From Saccharospirillum sp. (GTDB lineage Bacteria > Pseudomonadota > Gammaproteobacteria > Pseudomonadales > Natronospirillaceae): a DNA stretch of 64,000 nucleotides. The notes beneath the pieces were generated by a model. That model had not been told where the DNA came from, did not search any database, and saw only the letters and a list, made by a program, of their open reading frames with translations. Below are positions 27,828 through 36,530 of the stretch, one piece after another. The position numbers were made by a program, and so were the translations under genes. The stretch spans positions 124,001 to 188,000 of the forward strand of contig JAIUML010000005.1 of NCBI GenBank assembly GCA_022565595.1. The letters are read 5' to 3'. Positions within the stretch are counted from its first letter, which is position 1, and each line of letters opens with the position of its first letter.

Positions 27828-28358
27828 CTATTGCATGACAAAGCTGCGGAAAAGTACGGTTTCGATCCCGGGGCGGCCCAGGTGGGACTCAACCACCGTC
27901 TGAGCGGCAGCGGTCAGCTCAGACACCAGAACCTGCTTGCCTTCGACCGAGTGCAGCCTTTCGTAATCCTGATCGGCCAACACAGCCAACAGATTGTTGC
28001 GAATAACCGGCATATGCGTATTGGCCACATCTATGGCTGCTGGATCTCGAGTCACCAGACTCAATTCCAGTTGTAAAAAACGGGTTCTGGTCCCAACCTG
28101 GTAGTTGACGATAAAGGCCGGCTGTAGAGCAAGATAACTTGCAGGACCAGTCATCGCTGACGCATCCATCATTTCATCAGTGTCAGCACTGGCATCACCG
28201 CCTATACGGTCGCTGAGCATGAACCAGGTACCCACCACGGACAGGGTGGCCACCAATATCACACCCAGAGCAATCAGTGCGATCCACTTGAGCTTTTGCT
28301 TCGCGCCACTGCTTTCCGCCTGCTCTGCTTCCGTTTCCGCGTCTGTTTCGTTCGCCAT
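27828..28358 (-). CDS. fliL: Flagellar basal body protein FliL
   Basis: This 176-residue protein has a cytoplasmic Glu/Ala-rich N-terminus, one membrane segment (about residues 26-48) and a periplasmic domain ending in the typical ETVLFRSFVMQ. FliL stabilises stators around the rotor. It opens the fliLMNOPQR-flhB run behind a sigma54-like site at 28391-28405. Confidence 0.95.
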   Translation of the reverse strand: MANETDAETEAEQAESSGAKQKLKWIALIALGVILVATLSVVGTWFMLSDRIGGDASADTDEMMDASAMTGPASYLALQPAFIVNYQVGTRTRFLQLELSLVTRDPAAIDVANTHMPVIRNNLLAVLADQDYERLHSVEGKQVLVSELTAAAQTVVESHLGRPGIETVLFRSFVMQ

Positions 28359-28390
28359 TACTGCTTTCCGTTGTTAACCAGGTTTCGCCT

Positions 28391-28405
28391 GCAAAGCTTA
28401 CGCCA
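28391..28405 (-). promoter_or_regulatory. Probable sigma54 promoter for fliL
   Basis: The minus strand reads TGGCGT, AAGCT, TTGC with GG and GC ten bases apart. The -12 box is perfect and the -24 box has two changes from TGGCAC. It ends about 33 bases before the fliL start, the right distance. Confidence 0.6.
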
Positions 28406-28514
28406 ATTGCAGATTGTTACTATCCATTGTTCAACCACAGCCCAGGACGGGCTTTCCGGGGCTGCAACACTCACTGTTCAGTGTAGCTCATGTCACAAGC
28501 CCGCCAAAAAACCG

Positions 28515-29918
28515 TCAAACAAAATGATCCACCAGACCAAGAGCGGGTTTCGTCAAAGGTTCGCCCTCTTCGATTCCCGTATCACCCTGCCCCGCTGTTG
28601 CACCTGAGTTATCGTCCTGCTCACTGTTTTGTCGTTCATTCTGTTGCTGCTGATCCGTGACATCAAGATCAGCCAGAGAAAGACCTTGTTGCTCCAGGTA
28701 CTCTCGAAGTCTCGTGCTCTGGCTTTCCAACGCCTCCCGCACTTGAGGTGTCTGTACCAGAATCTGAATTTGCGTTTGATCATTCTGCACCTGAATGCGA
28801 ATGTCCATCATGCCCAGTTCTGGTGGATCCAGCCGAATAGTGGCGTGGCTCATCTCGTTCTGAATCATGATCACCAATCGTTCACTCAATGCTTGACTGG
28901 CCTGCGCCATGGGCACAGGACGCTGCATTCGTTCCAGGATGGGCGTCAACAAGCTCTTCTCTTCCATTGCTGGCGATGCAAGGCCGCGCTCGGACACCAG
29001 TGGAATGTTTTCCGTCGCCGTCAAAGCCTGCCCTTCAATGCGGGCATCGGCTCGGGCTTGCCTGGACTGTGCGAGCAGGTCCAGATCGAGTGTTCGCGCC
29101 TGTTGACTGGGCTCAGCATCAACGCCAGCCAATAACAGCGCTTCAGGGCGCATCGGCTCCAGGGTCATGGGAATTGAGCCACTGCTCGCAGCCTTCATCA
29201 AATTCTGCATGGTCTGAGCGAGCCAGTCTGCAGCGGTGAATGCCCCCTTGCCAGGGCGATTCTCACCCAGAAACCATTGAGCCAGGTAGGGGTTGTCGAG
29301 AATCGAGTCCAAGCGGGAGCCCGGATCCTCAACCAGGCTCTGTTGCCCATTTGCCGCATTGAGCCATACAGACAATTCGTCATTCAGAAGCTCCAGAATA
29401 TCGCGCAACTCACTGACCGCCTCCAGGCCGACTTGCCCTGCTTCACTTAACTGATCAGCATTCAATGCAATGCTGGGAGGTGTTTGTTGCCACTGCTGCA
29501 ACAAATCAAACACCTCTTCCTGCTGAGCCTCAGTCAAGCCCAGCTCCGAGCTGAGGTAGTCGGCGAGCTCAGCTCGTTGCTCGGCGTCCAGCGACAACAC
29601 TTGATCGATGGATTCTCCAAGGTCAACGAGACTCATCTGCAATGCCTGCAAGGATTGTTGTTCCGGGTGGATGCCCCGAAAACCAGTCGCTTGCCGCTCA
29701 AGCGGCAAGCCTTGTCCCGTCTCGTCACCGCCAAAAGGCATGGCAATGCTGGCCGTGGACACCGGCGCAGACGCTGGCATTAGTCCTGATTTGAATTGAC
29801 TGAATATCTGGCCGAAGCCCGTGGTTGCGCCGTCTGCAGCAGAACCTGCGAACGGGCCAAGGCGCTTGCCTTCATTAGATTCTGGTGTGGTAGGCGCGAA
29901 CAATCCTGGTAACAACAT
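28515..29918 (-). CDS. fliK: Flagellar hook-length control protein FliK
   Basis: This 467-residue protein has a variable Gln/Ala-rich N-terminal and central part and a conserved C-terminal domain around LDPPELGMMDIRIQVQ and VREALESQSTRLREYLEQQ. FliK is secreted as a molecular ruler and triggers FlhB switching when the hook is complete. A Gln/Asn/Glu-rich tail follows. A sigma54 promoter lies 44 bases upstream. Confidence 0.92.
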   Translation of the reverse strand: MLLPGLFAPTTPESNEGKRLGPFAGSAADGATTGFGQIFSQFKSGLMPASAPVSTASIAMPFGGDETGQGLPLERQATGFRGIHPEQQSLQALQMSLVDLGESIDQVLSLDAEQRAELADYLSSELGLTEAQQEEVFDLLQQWQQTPPSIALNADQLSEAGQVGLEAVSELRDILELLNDELSVWLNAANGQQSLVEDPGSRLDSILDNPYLAQWFLGENRPGKGAFTAADWLAQTMQNLMKAASSGSIPMTLEPMRPEALLLAGVDAEPSQQARTLDLDLLAQSRQARADARIEGQALTATENIPLVSERGLASPAMEEKSLLTPILERMQRPVPMAQASQALSERLVIMIQNEMSHATIRLDPPELGMMDIRIQVQNDQTQIQILVQTPQVREALESQSTRLREYLEQQGLSLADLDVTDQQQQNERQNSEQDDNSGATAGQGDTGIEEGEPLTKPALGLVDHFV

Positions 29919-29961
29919 GCTGCAATCGTCTCTCGTAATGGGCCTTTGCGAGGGGAATAAC

Positions 29962-29976
29962 GCAAAAGCCGGGCCA
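29962..29976 (-). promoter_or_regulatory. Sigma54 promoter for fliK
   Basis: The minus strand reads TGGCCC, GGCTT, TTGC, with the -24 GG and -12 GC ten bases apart. It lies between hptB and fliK and predicts a leader of about 32 bases. Confidence 0.75.
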
Positions 29977-30028
29977 GGTAGGATTCCAATGAGCGACGCA
30001 GAAAATCCAGGGAGGATGAGCGAGGGTT

Positions 30029-30388
30029 TTAATTCAAATTGTTTTGGAGCTCGGCAGCCACCAGGTCAAACTCGACCTTGATTTGTTCCAGACACTCTGA
30101 GGAGCGATACAATCGCCCATGAAGGGCCATCTCTTCAAGTTGCCGGCACAGTTCCGACAAACGCACAGCACCCAGATTCAAGCTGCTACCCTTGAAGCTG
30201 TGGGCCGCATAGCGGACGTCCTCAGCAACGGTTGACTCGATGGTCAATTCCAGCTCGCCAATACGTTGCGTAGAGTCTTTGAGAAAGGTTTCTACCAGAT
30301 CGGGAAAGTCGTCTCCCAACAGTTGCTGCAACTCCCTCAGAACCTGGGTATCCAGGTGCATGACGTCTTCGCTGTATTCCTGACTCAT
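30029..30388 (-). CDS. hptB: Histidine phosphotransfer protein HptB-like
   Basis: This 119-residue Hpt domain has the phospho-acceptor His63 in YAAHSFKGSSLNLGA. In P. aeruginosa HptB passes phosphate to HsbR, which controls the STAS protein HsbA and through it FlgM and a diguanylate cyclase. The same three genes are adjacent here (hsbA-hsbR-hptB in transcription order) but embedded between fliJ and fliK. The orthology is inferred from architecture and order. Confidence 0.82.
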   Translation of the reverse strand: MSQEYSEDVMHLDTQVLRELQQLLGDDFPDLVETFLKDSTQRIGELELTIESTVAEDVRYAAHSFKGSSLNLGAVRLSELCRQLEEMALHGRLYRSSECLEQIKVEFDLVAAELQNNLN

Positions 30389-30404
30389 TCGCCTTCGCCT
30401 CGCG

Positions 30405-32099
30405 TCATCGTGATTCCAGTCGGGGCCACCGAAAAACTGCCGTTACCCTATTACCTTTACCTTCGTACTGCAATTGATCACAGAGCTTTTCGACCAGGGC
30501 CATTCCTCGTCCACCATAGTGCACCGATGGTGTGTCGGCAGACCGGTTGGCCTTGGCATAATCAAAGCCAGGACCACTGTCCTCCAATTCAATGGTCAGG
30601 CGGCCACCCTCGGCCTCGGGACTGTGCCCAAGCCGAAAGGTAACCTGACCAGACTCCAGGGCCGACAAGCGCTGTTCGCGCTGGTTGTAGTAGCGGGCAA
30701 AGCCATCCGCACTGGCTTTTTGCTTTGAGTCCAGTCTCAGCACACCGTGCTCCAGGGCATTGCTGTAAAGCTCCGAGATCAGGGTGTAGAGCTCACCACT
30801 GTGACTGCGCAACCCCTCCACCTCAACCAGTGTATTCAAAATCATTGGCAAAGGGTTGAACGCCTTGAGGCTTTGCGGCCCCAGTTCGAGCGACATGCGC
30901 CAATCCAGCGGCCCACCAATGGCACCCCGACTGGCATCAAAGCGAGGCATACCGAGGGTCTCTATATCAACCATGGCTGCGGTCAATAGAGTAATGTCAT
31001 CACTGTGACCGACCCCTGAGGAAAACCGCTCAACTTCAAAGAGAATAAGATCGAACAGGGCTTCGGAGTCGGTGCCATTGAACAAGGCTTCGAGCCTCGG
31101 CTCACCAAAAAACTCACCCTCGGTGTTTTCTGCCTCCACTATGCCATCCGACCACAAAAAAATACGATCACCATTGGCCATGGGCCATTCAGTCACCCTG
31201 GGATTGAAAGCATGGGGCTCGAGCACCCCAAGCGGAAGGGAATCACTGCGTATCTTCTGTATCTGGCTCGATTGCTGCTGATGCAGATAGAGATCTGGAA
31301 CACCGCCCACCCAGGCGCGCAACGATTTGCCATAGAGGTTCAATTCAACCATGGCTGCGCAACAAAATACTTCCGTGGGCAGAATACTGTACAGACGACT
31401 GTTAACTTCGCGCAGTACCTCTTCGATAGAAAACCCTTTGGCAACCATGCCGTAAAAGATTTCTGCCAACGGCATGGCCCCAATAGCCGCTGGCAACCCA
31501 TGACCGGTAAAATCGCCCAGAAAGAGAACCAGGCTTCCATCGGGTTTGCGTTCAGCGAGGACTGTATCGCCATTGAATACAGCCATCGGGGAGAGGGAGT
31601 ATCGAATATTGGGTAAATCCAGACAGCCAGAATGAGCGACATTATCGAAGACAGCCTTGGCGACCTGTTGCTCCAACACCATCTGTTTGTTGTGTGCTTC
31701 GAGTTGCGCATGCATGACACGCATACGGCTGAAGGCCTTGATCTTGGCTTTCAGTATCACCTGACTGTAAGGCTTGGACATGAAATCATCGCCGCCGCTT
31801 TCCAGGCACTCAGCCAGAGAATGGGCATCTTGCAATGATGTCAGAAAAATAATGGGAATCAGTTCGCCGCCAGCCCGGCTCTTGATCAGCCGGGTGGCTT
31901 CCAGTCCGTTCATGACCGGCATCAGTGCGTCCATGAGGATGATGTCGGGCTGGAATTGATCGTACATTGTGACGGCTTCATGGCCGTTCTCGGCCTCAAT
32001 GACCTGATGACCCTCGCGCCTGACAATGGCTTTGAGGATCATTCGGTCAGACCGATTGTCGTCTGCGACCAGGATTTTCAGGTCGGTGACGGAATTCAT
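30405..32099 (-). CDS. hsbR: Response regulator with PP2C phosphatase and HPK-like kinase domain, HsbR-like
   Basis: The 564-residue protein has three domains: a receiver (LVADDNRSD, phospho-site Asp57 in IILMDALMP), a PP2C phosphatase (about 200-390; LFLGDFTGHGLPAAIG, LWSDGIVEA, HSDDITLL), and a C-terminal anti-sigma-type kinase (LYSNALEHGV, LEDSGPGFD, GGRGMALVEKL). This is the HsbR layout, able both to phosphorylate and to dephosphorylate a STAS partner. The adjacent STAS gene ends the case. Phosphorylation by the HptB-like protein probably selects between the two activities. Confidence 0.87.
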   Translation of the reverse strand: MNSVTDLKILVADDNRSDRMILKAIVRREGHQVIEAENGHEAVTMYDQFQPDIILMDALMPVMNGLEATRLIKSRAGGELIPIIFLTSLQDAHSLAECLESGGDDFMSKPYSQVILKAKIKAFSRMRVMHAQLEAHNKQMVLEQQVAKAVFDNVAHSGCLDLPNIRYSLSPMAVFNGDTVLAERKPDGSLVLFLGDFTGHGLPAAIGAMPLAEIFYGMVAKGFSIEEVLREVNSRLYSILPTEVFCCAAMVELNLYGKSLRAWVGGVPDLYLHQQQSSQIQKIRSDSLPLGVLEPHAFNPRVTEWPMANGDRIFLWSDGIVEAENTEGEFFGEPRLEALFNGTDSEALFDLILFEVERFSSGVGHSDDITLLTAAMVDIETLGMPRFDASRGAIGGPLDWRMSLELGPQSLKAFNPLPMILNTLVEVEGLRSHSGELYTLISELYSNALEHGVLRLDSKQKASADGFARYYNQREQRLSALESGQVTFRLGHSPEAEGGRLTIELEDSGPGFDYAKANRSADTPSVHYGGRGMALVEKLCDQLQYEGKGNRVTAVFRWPRLESR

Positions 32100-32117
32100 A
32101 GCGGGCCTGCCCCGCCC

Positions 32118-32423
32118 TTACTCAATTTTGAACAATTGACCAAAATTGGAAATGGTCAGAATTTTTTTAACGTCTTCATTGCAATGGCGAATACGAATGT
32201 CTGCGTTATCGCCACCGGCATGGTCACGCAACAACAGCAACATGCCCAGGGCAGAGCTGTCCAGATAGGTGGTTTCCGACATATCGATAACGTAGTGCTT
32301 GATGTCTGGTGAGGCATTCTCGTAGATCTGCCGAAACTCCTGATGTGAACTGAAGTCGAAGCGGCCAGTGATGCGAATGGTCATTTCGTTGTTTTTGTCA
32401 CCAGCGATGGCAGAAACGCTCAT
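32118..32423 (-). CDS. hsbA: STAS anti-sigma factor antagonist, HsbA-like
   Basis: This 101-residue STAS domain has the target serine in YLDSSALGMLLLLRDHAGG (Ser56). It starts with an AAGGAG site just upstream. It lies between fliJ and the HsbR-like gene and would be the phosphorylation switch of that module. In P. aeruginosa HsbA binds FlgM when unphosphorylated; no flgM is present in this window. Confidence 0.85.
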   Translation of the reverse strand: MSVSAIAGDKNNEMTIRITGRFDFSSHQEFRQIYENASPDIKHYVIDMSETTYLDSSALGMLLLLRDHAGGDNADIRIRHCNEDVKKILTISNFGQLFKIE

Positions 32424-32527
32424 GGCTTCTCCTTGAGTGTGTCGTTTGATTTACTGGAGAGTGTAGAGGCAAAAAGCACCCTTGTCAGCAGAATCGAGGC
32501 CGAGTGAGTATCCGGATCTGTCATTGT

Positions 32528-32974
32528 TCATCGCAATTGGCGTGTATTGCCCATCTGACTAACCAGCTCATCTATGGCTTTCTGTTCTGCCCGATCGGCA
32601 GCGATAAACTCGTCCAGAGACACCCGCTCGACCAACTGCCCAAGGCTTTTGCGACGCTGGTACAGCCGTTGCCAGTGTTGCAGCAATTGGCCTTCCTGTT
32701 CATGAAAACGGCTGATGACCTGCTGCTGTTGCCGCATGACCTGGCTTAACTGATCAATAAAGCCCTGGGTACGACGCCATTGAACAATGGATAATCCCTC
32801 GCTTCCCTGGCGCTGCAGATAGCTTTGATACTCGGTTCGATAACTGTCGAGTTCGTCCAGTTGAGCCTGCTCATTCTCCAGCTGAGCGCGCAATTGCGCT
32901 AACGCCTTGGCGGCCTGGTCTTCGCGTTGCTGGGCCAGCTTCTCAATGATGTGCAGTCGCTCGGATCGTTTCAT
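32528..32974 (-). CDS. fliJ: Flagellar export chaperone/ATPase cofactor FliJ
   Basis: This 148-residue, almost fully helical and Gln-rich protein has the coiled-coil composition of FliJ (EKLAQQREDQAAKALAQLRA). It promotes FliI hexamer function in export. The start is three bases after the fliI stop. A divergent family identified mainly by length, coiled coil and position. Confidence 0.9.
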   Translation of the reverse strand: MKRSERLHIIEKLAQQREDQAAKALAQLRAQLENEQAQLDELDSYRTEYQSYLQRQGSEGLSIVQWRRTQGFIDQLSQVMRQQQQVISRFHEQEGQLLQHWQRLYQRRKSLGQLVERVSLDEFIAADRAEQKAIDELVSQMGNTRQLR

Positions 32975-32977
32975 CGA

Positions 32978-34399
32978 TTATTCCGGCCTTTCTGTGCGAC
33001 GCGCACCCGGTCGGGCAAGGGGCCGCCCTTGGCGGATGCTGGCGGGCTGAGCGCCAGGAATCAATGTCTGCAATTGAGTGGCGCTGTCGGCGAAGGGAAC
33101 ACTCTCATTCAGGCTTTGTTGCAGAAACGCCTTGATAACAGGGTACATCTGAATTGCCTGATCGATATCCTGATCCGCTCCTGGTGTATAGGCGCCAATG
33201 GAAATCAGATCCCGATTCTGTTGGTACCGGGACCACAGCTGTTTCAGTTTCTGCGCCTGCTTCAAATGCGCCTCTGGCACCACCTGCGGCATCACCCGGC
33301 TGATACTCTGTTCAATGTCGATGGCCGGATAATGACCTTCTTCAGCCAGGGCGCGCTTGAGTACAAAATGTCCATCGAGAATGGCACGAGAAGCGTCAGC
33401 AATCGGGTCCTGTTGGTCGTCACCTTCGGTCAGAACCGTATAGAACGCGGTGATAGATCCCCCGCCTGCTTCGGCATTACCGGCACGTTCAACCAGTTGC
33501 GGTATACGCGCAAAAACCGATGGGGGGTAACCCTTGGTCGCTGGCGGCTCACCTATGGCAAGGGCTATTTCCCGTTGCGCCTGAGCGAAGCGCGTCAGTG
33601 AATCCATCAACAACAACACGTTCTTGCCCTGGGCGCGAAAGTACTCGGCAATACTGGTTGTGTATTGAGCAGCACGCAGCCGCAGCAGGGGCGCATCGTC
33701 GGCGGGTGACGCAACCACGACCGAGCGTGCAAGACCAGCCTCGCCAAGAATGTCTTCGATGAACTCCTTGACCTCACGACCACGCTCACCGATCAGCCCC
33801 ACCACCGTAATATCTGCCGTGGTAAAGCGGGTCATCATGCCCAGCAACATGGATTTACCGACACCGGACCCGGCGAACAAGCCAAGCCGTTGACCTCGGC
33901 CTACGGTCAGCATGGCGTTGATGGCGCGAATGCCGACATCCAGAGGCTCTCGTATAGGTTGACGATGTAAGGGGTTAATGTAGGAGCCAGTCAGGCTCTG
34001 CTCGACACGACAACTGAGCGGGCCCCGTCCGTCTATGGGTTCACCAAACCCATTGACAACACGTCCCAATAACTCATCACCAATGACCAGGTCGTTTGCA
34101 GATTCCAGCGGCACCACTCGAGCGCCCGCTCGCAGCCCACTAATGGCCTGGACTGGCATCAGGTAGACTTTTTCATCCTGAAAACCGACAACTTCGGCTT
34201 CGACCTTGTTGTTGCGGTCGATGACCAGGCATCGCTCACCCACAGTCGCATTGAGGCCAATGGCTTCGAGCGTCAGCCCAACCATGCGAGTGAGCTGCCC
34301 TTCGACAATGATGGGAGTGCGCTCAGGCAACCATCGTTGACTGTCCAGCAGACGCTCAGCGAGGGGGCTCGTCGTCGGCTTCTGTTTTGGAACTGTCAT
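32978..34399 (-). CDS. fliI: Flagellar export ATPase FliI
   Basis: The ATPase has the Walker A motif [15 protein letters not shown] near residue 175, [19 protein letters not shown], and [20 protein letters not shown]. It energises early export. I start it at ATG 34397-34399 (473 residues); the open frame extends 62 codons further but that part overlaps fliH and has no FliI-like sequence. This start still overlaps the end of fliH by 44 bases. The basic, Pro/Arg-rich C-terminal tail is a little longer than usual. Confidence 0.95.
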   Translation of the reverse strand: MTVPKQKPTTSPLAERLLDSQRWLPERTPIIVEGQLTRMVGLTLEAIGLNATVGERCLVIDRNNKVEAEVVGFQDEKVYLMPVQAISGLRAGARVVPLESANDLVIGDELLGRVVNGFGEPIDGRGPLSCRVEQSLTGSYINPLHRQPIREPLDVGIRAINAMLTVGRGQRLGLFAGSGVGKSMLLGMMTRFTTADITVVGLIGERGREVKEFIEDILGEAGLARSVVVASPADDAPLLRLRAAQYTTSIAEYFRAQGKNVLLLMDSLTRFAQAQREIALAIGEPPATKGYPPSVFARIPQLVERAGNAEAGGGSITAFYTVLTEGDDQQDPIADASRAILDGHFVLKRALAEEGHYPAIDIEQSISRVMPQVVPEAHLKQAQKLKQLWSRYQQNRDLISIGAYTPGADQDIDQAIQMYPVIKAFLQQSLNESVPFADSATQLQTLIPGAQPASIRQGRPLARPGARRTERPE

Positions 34400-35447
34400 G
34401 CTCTGGTATCTCTGGTTGATGTTCGTGCTCAGGGGTTGCATCGGAATCGGTAGCAGAGTCTGCTTTTGCGTCCATCCGATCTGCTTCGTTTGGCAGCTCG
34501 ACCTCAGGATGCTCCGAGTCAGATAGAGGCTCCCCATCACCTTCAGGTACCGTTGATGCGTCAGTCGGATCAACCGGATCATCAACTACATCGGAGGCTT
34601 TCTGGATTTCCGCTTCAGATTCAATTTCTGCATTCGGCAAGCCCCAGGGTTTTTCGAATCTTTGTAGTTGCTCGGTCAATCCATGATGAGCCAGGAGATT
34701 ACTGACCTGTTGCCGAAAGCGATGCTCAAGGCTGTAATCAACATAGCTGAACCGGGTTTTTACAAAACAGCCACCTCGGCTAAGGGACTCATTGGCCGTC
34801 AGTGACCAGTGGCTTTCGGCGACACGCTCAACATAGGCGAGATCATCCGGGTGCAACTCAATAACAATACGTTCATCGGCATTGGGCAGTGCCTGAACGG
34901 CTGCGTGCACCAGATCATTGATGTGCTCCGGGGCCAGTTTCAATTCGGCGTCAATCACCTGACGCGCAATGCGCAAAGCCAGGGCGATCAAACCAGACTC
35001 GAGCGCGTCCTGCTGCTCAGTCAGACAGCCATTAAGGCTTTGTAAAAGTAACGCCAGAGGCTGCAGTGCCTGGCTGATACGTTGCTCTTCCTGTGCCAGA
35101 GCGGCCTCTCTGCCAGCGGCATCCCCTGCCAATCGGCCCGCCTGTTCGCCGCTGCGATGGCCTTCTTCATAACCCTGCTTCTGCCCATCCTGCTGGCCTT
35201 GACGCAAGCCCTGCTCATAGCCGGATTCAAAGCCTTCGTTATAGGCATCTTCATGAAGGGCGCGGAGCTCCTCGGCAGTCGGTAAGGAAATGCTTTCCGG
35301 CTCAACGTCTTCTTCAGTGGATGCCACCGCCGCTTTCTTTGAGGTTCCAGTGAGTTCACCCTGGGCATCCCAGCGAGGCAACTCCCAGGTCTCCACCTGA
35401 AAGTGCTCTTCATCCGGGTGCAAGGGTGGGCGCCTGGTTACAGACAT
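34356..35447 (-). CDS. fliH: Flagellar export regulator FliH with acidic C-terminal tail
   Basis: This 363-residue protein has the glycine-repeat helix of FliH ([18 protein letters not shown], about residues 72-108) and the C-terminal domain that binds FliI (residues 120-265). FliH normally ends near there. Here about 90 further residues follow (272-363), rich in Glu, Asp, Pro and Ser, without recognisable domain. The last 44 bases are shared with the start of fliI in another frame. Confidence 0.92.
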   Translation of the reverse strand: MSVTRRPPLHPDEEHFQVETWELPRWDAQGELTGTSKKAAVASTEEDVEPESISLPTAEELRALHEDAYNEGFESGYEQGLRQGQQDGQKQGYEEGHRSGEQAGRLAGDAAGREAALAQEEQRISQALQPLALLLQSLNGCLTEQQDALESGLIALALRIARQVIDAELKLAPEHINDLVHAAVQALPNADERIVIELHPDDLAYVERVAESHWSLTANESLSRGGCFVKTRFSYVDYSLEHRFRQQVSNLLAHHGLTEQLQRFEKPWGLPNAEIESEAEIQKASDVVDDPVDPTDASTVPEGDGEPLSDSEHPEVELPNEADRMDAKADSATDSDATPEHEHQPEIPEHDSSKTEADDEPPR

Positions 35448-35465
35448 GGGGATACTCCCTCAGCG

Positions 35466-36530
35466 TCAAACCATGGCATCGCCTGCTGAACCTCCGAGCA
35501 CGATCTCTCCGGAGTCGGACATTCTTCGAGCGATATTGAGTATTTCTTTTTGAGCCATCTCGACCTCGGTAATGCGCACTGGGCCCATGGCTTCCATATC
35601 GTCCTTGAGGATTTCGGCAGCCCGTTTGGACATGTTGCCAAGCATTTTGTCCTGCAAGGCCGGTTCTGCACCGCGCAGTGCCACCTTGAGGGTATCGGTG
35701 GGTATTTCCCGCAACAGCATCTGTATGCCGCGATCGTCAACTTCGGACAGGTTGTCGAACACGAACATCAGGTCCGCAATTTCGGCGGCCAGGTCTTCAT
35801 CGACATCCTTGATACCATCCATGATCTCGGCCTCGATGCTGGACTCGAGGAAGTTCATGATTTCGGCAGCCGTCTTCACGCCGCCCAGAGATTGCGACTG
35901 AGTTCCTGCGCTGGAAGAGAACTGTTTCTCGAGAATGGCGTTGAGTTCTGACAAGGCGGCAGGCTGCACTGTTTCCAGCGCGGCAACACGCATAATAATA
36001 TCCAGCCGTACTTTCTCTGGAAACTGCGACAGGATCTCAGACGACTGATCCGAATCCAGGTAGGCAATCACAATGGCCTGGATCTGAGGGTGTTCGTTAC
36101 GAATAATGTCGGCTACGGCACGCGCTTCCATCCACTTCAGCGTATCCAGACCGGTGGTGTTGCCACCCAACAGAATGCGATCGATCAGACCCGATGCCTT
36201 GTCTGAACCCAGCGCCTGAGTCAGCATGTTACGAATGTAATCACTGGCACCAATACCAAGACTGGTCTGACCGCCCACTTCCTCAAGGAATAGACGAACA
36301 GCGCCTTCCAATTGATCCTGCTTGACCTCACTCAGCCCCGACATGGCAGTGCCGACACGCTGAACCTCTTTGGGCCCCAGGTGTTTGAGCACTTCCGCCG
36401 CATCGTTCTCGCCAACACTCATCAATAGAATGGCAGCGCGATTGAGCCAGGAAACGCCATCCAGTGACCGTTTGGCTTTCTCGGTTCCGGCCTGTTGAGG
36501 TACCGGTAAATTGGTATTTTGCTCAGTCAT
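35466..36530 (-). CDS. fliG: Flagellar rotor protein FliG
   Basis: This 354-residue protein shows the FliG N-terminal, middle (EHPQIQAIVIAYLDSDQSSEIL) and C-terminal domains, including the charged torque helix IQMLLREIPTDTLKVALRGAEPALQDKMLGNMS region. FliG couples stators to the C-ring. Its start overlaps the fliF stop by eight bases. Confidence 0.97.
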   Translation of the reverse strand: MTEQNTNLPVPQQAGTEKAKRSLDGVSWLNRAAILLMSVGENDAAEVLKHLGPKEVQRVGTAMSGLSEVKQDQLEGAVRLFLEEVGGQTSLGIGASDYIRNMLTQALGSDKASGLIDRILLGGNTTGLDTLKWMEARAVADIIRNEHPQIQAIVIAYLDSDQSSEILSQFPEKVRLDIIMRVAALETVQPAALSELNAILEKQFSSSAGTQSQSLGGVKTAAEIMNFLESSIEAEIMDGIKDVDEDLAAEIADLMFVFDNLSEVDDRGIQMLLREIPTDTLKVALRGAEPALQDKMLGNMSKRAAEILKDDMEAMGPVRITEVEMAQKEILNIARRMSDSGEIVLGGSAGDAMV

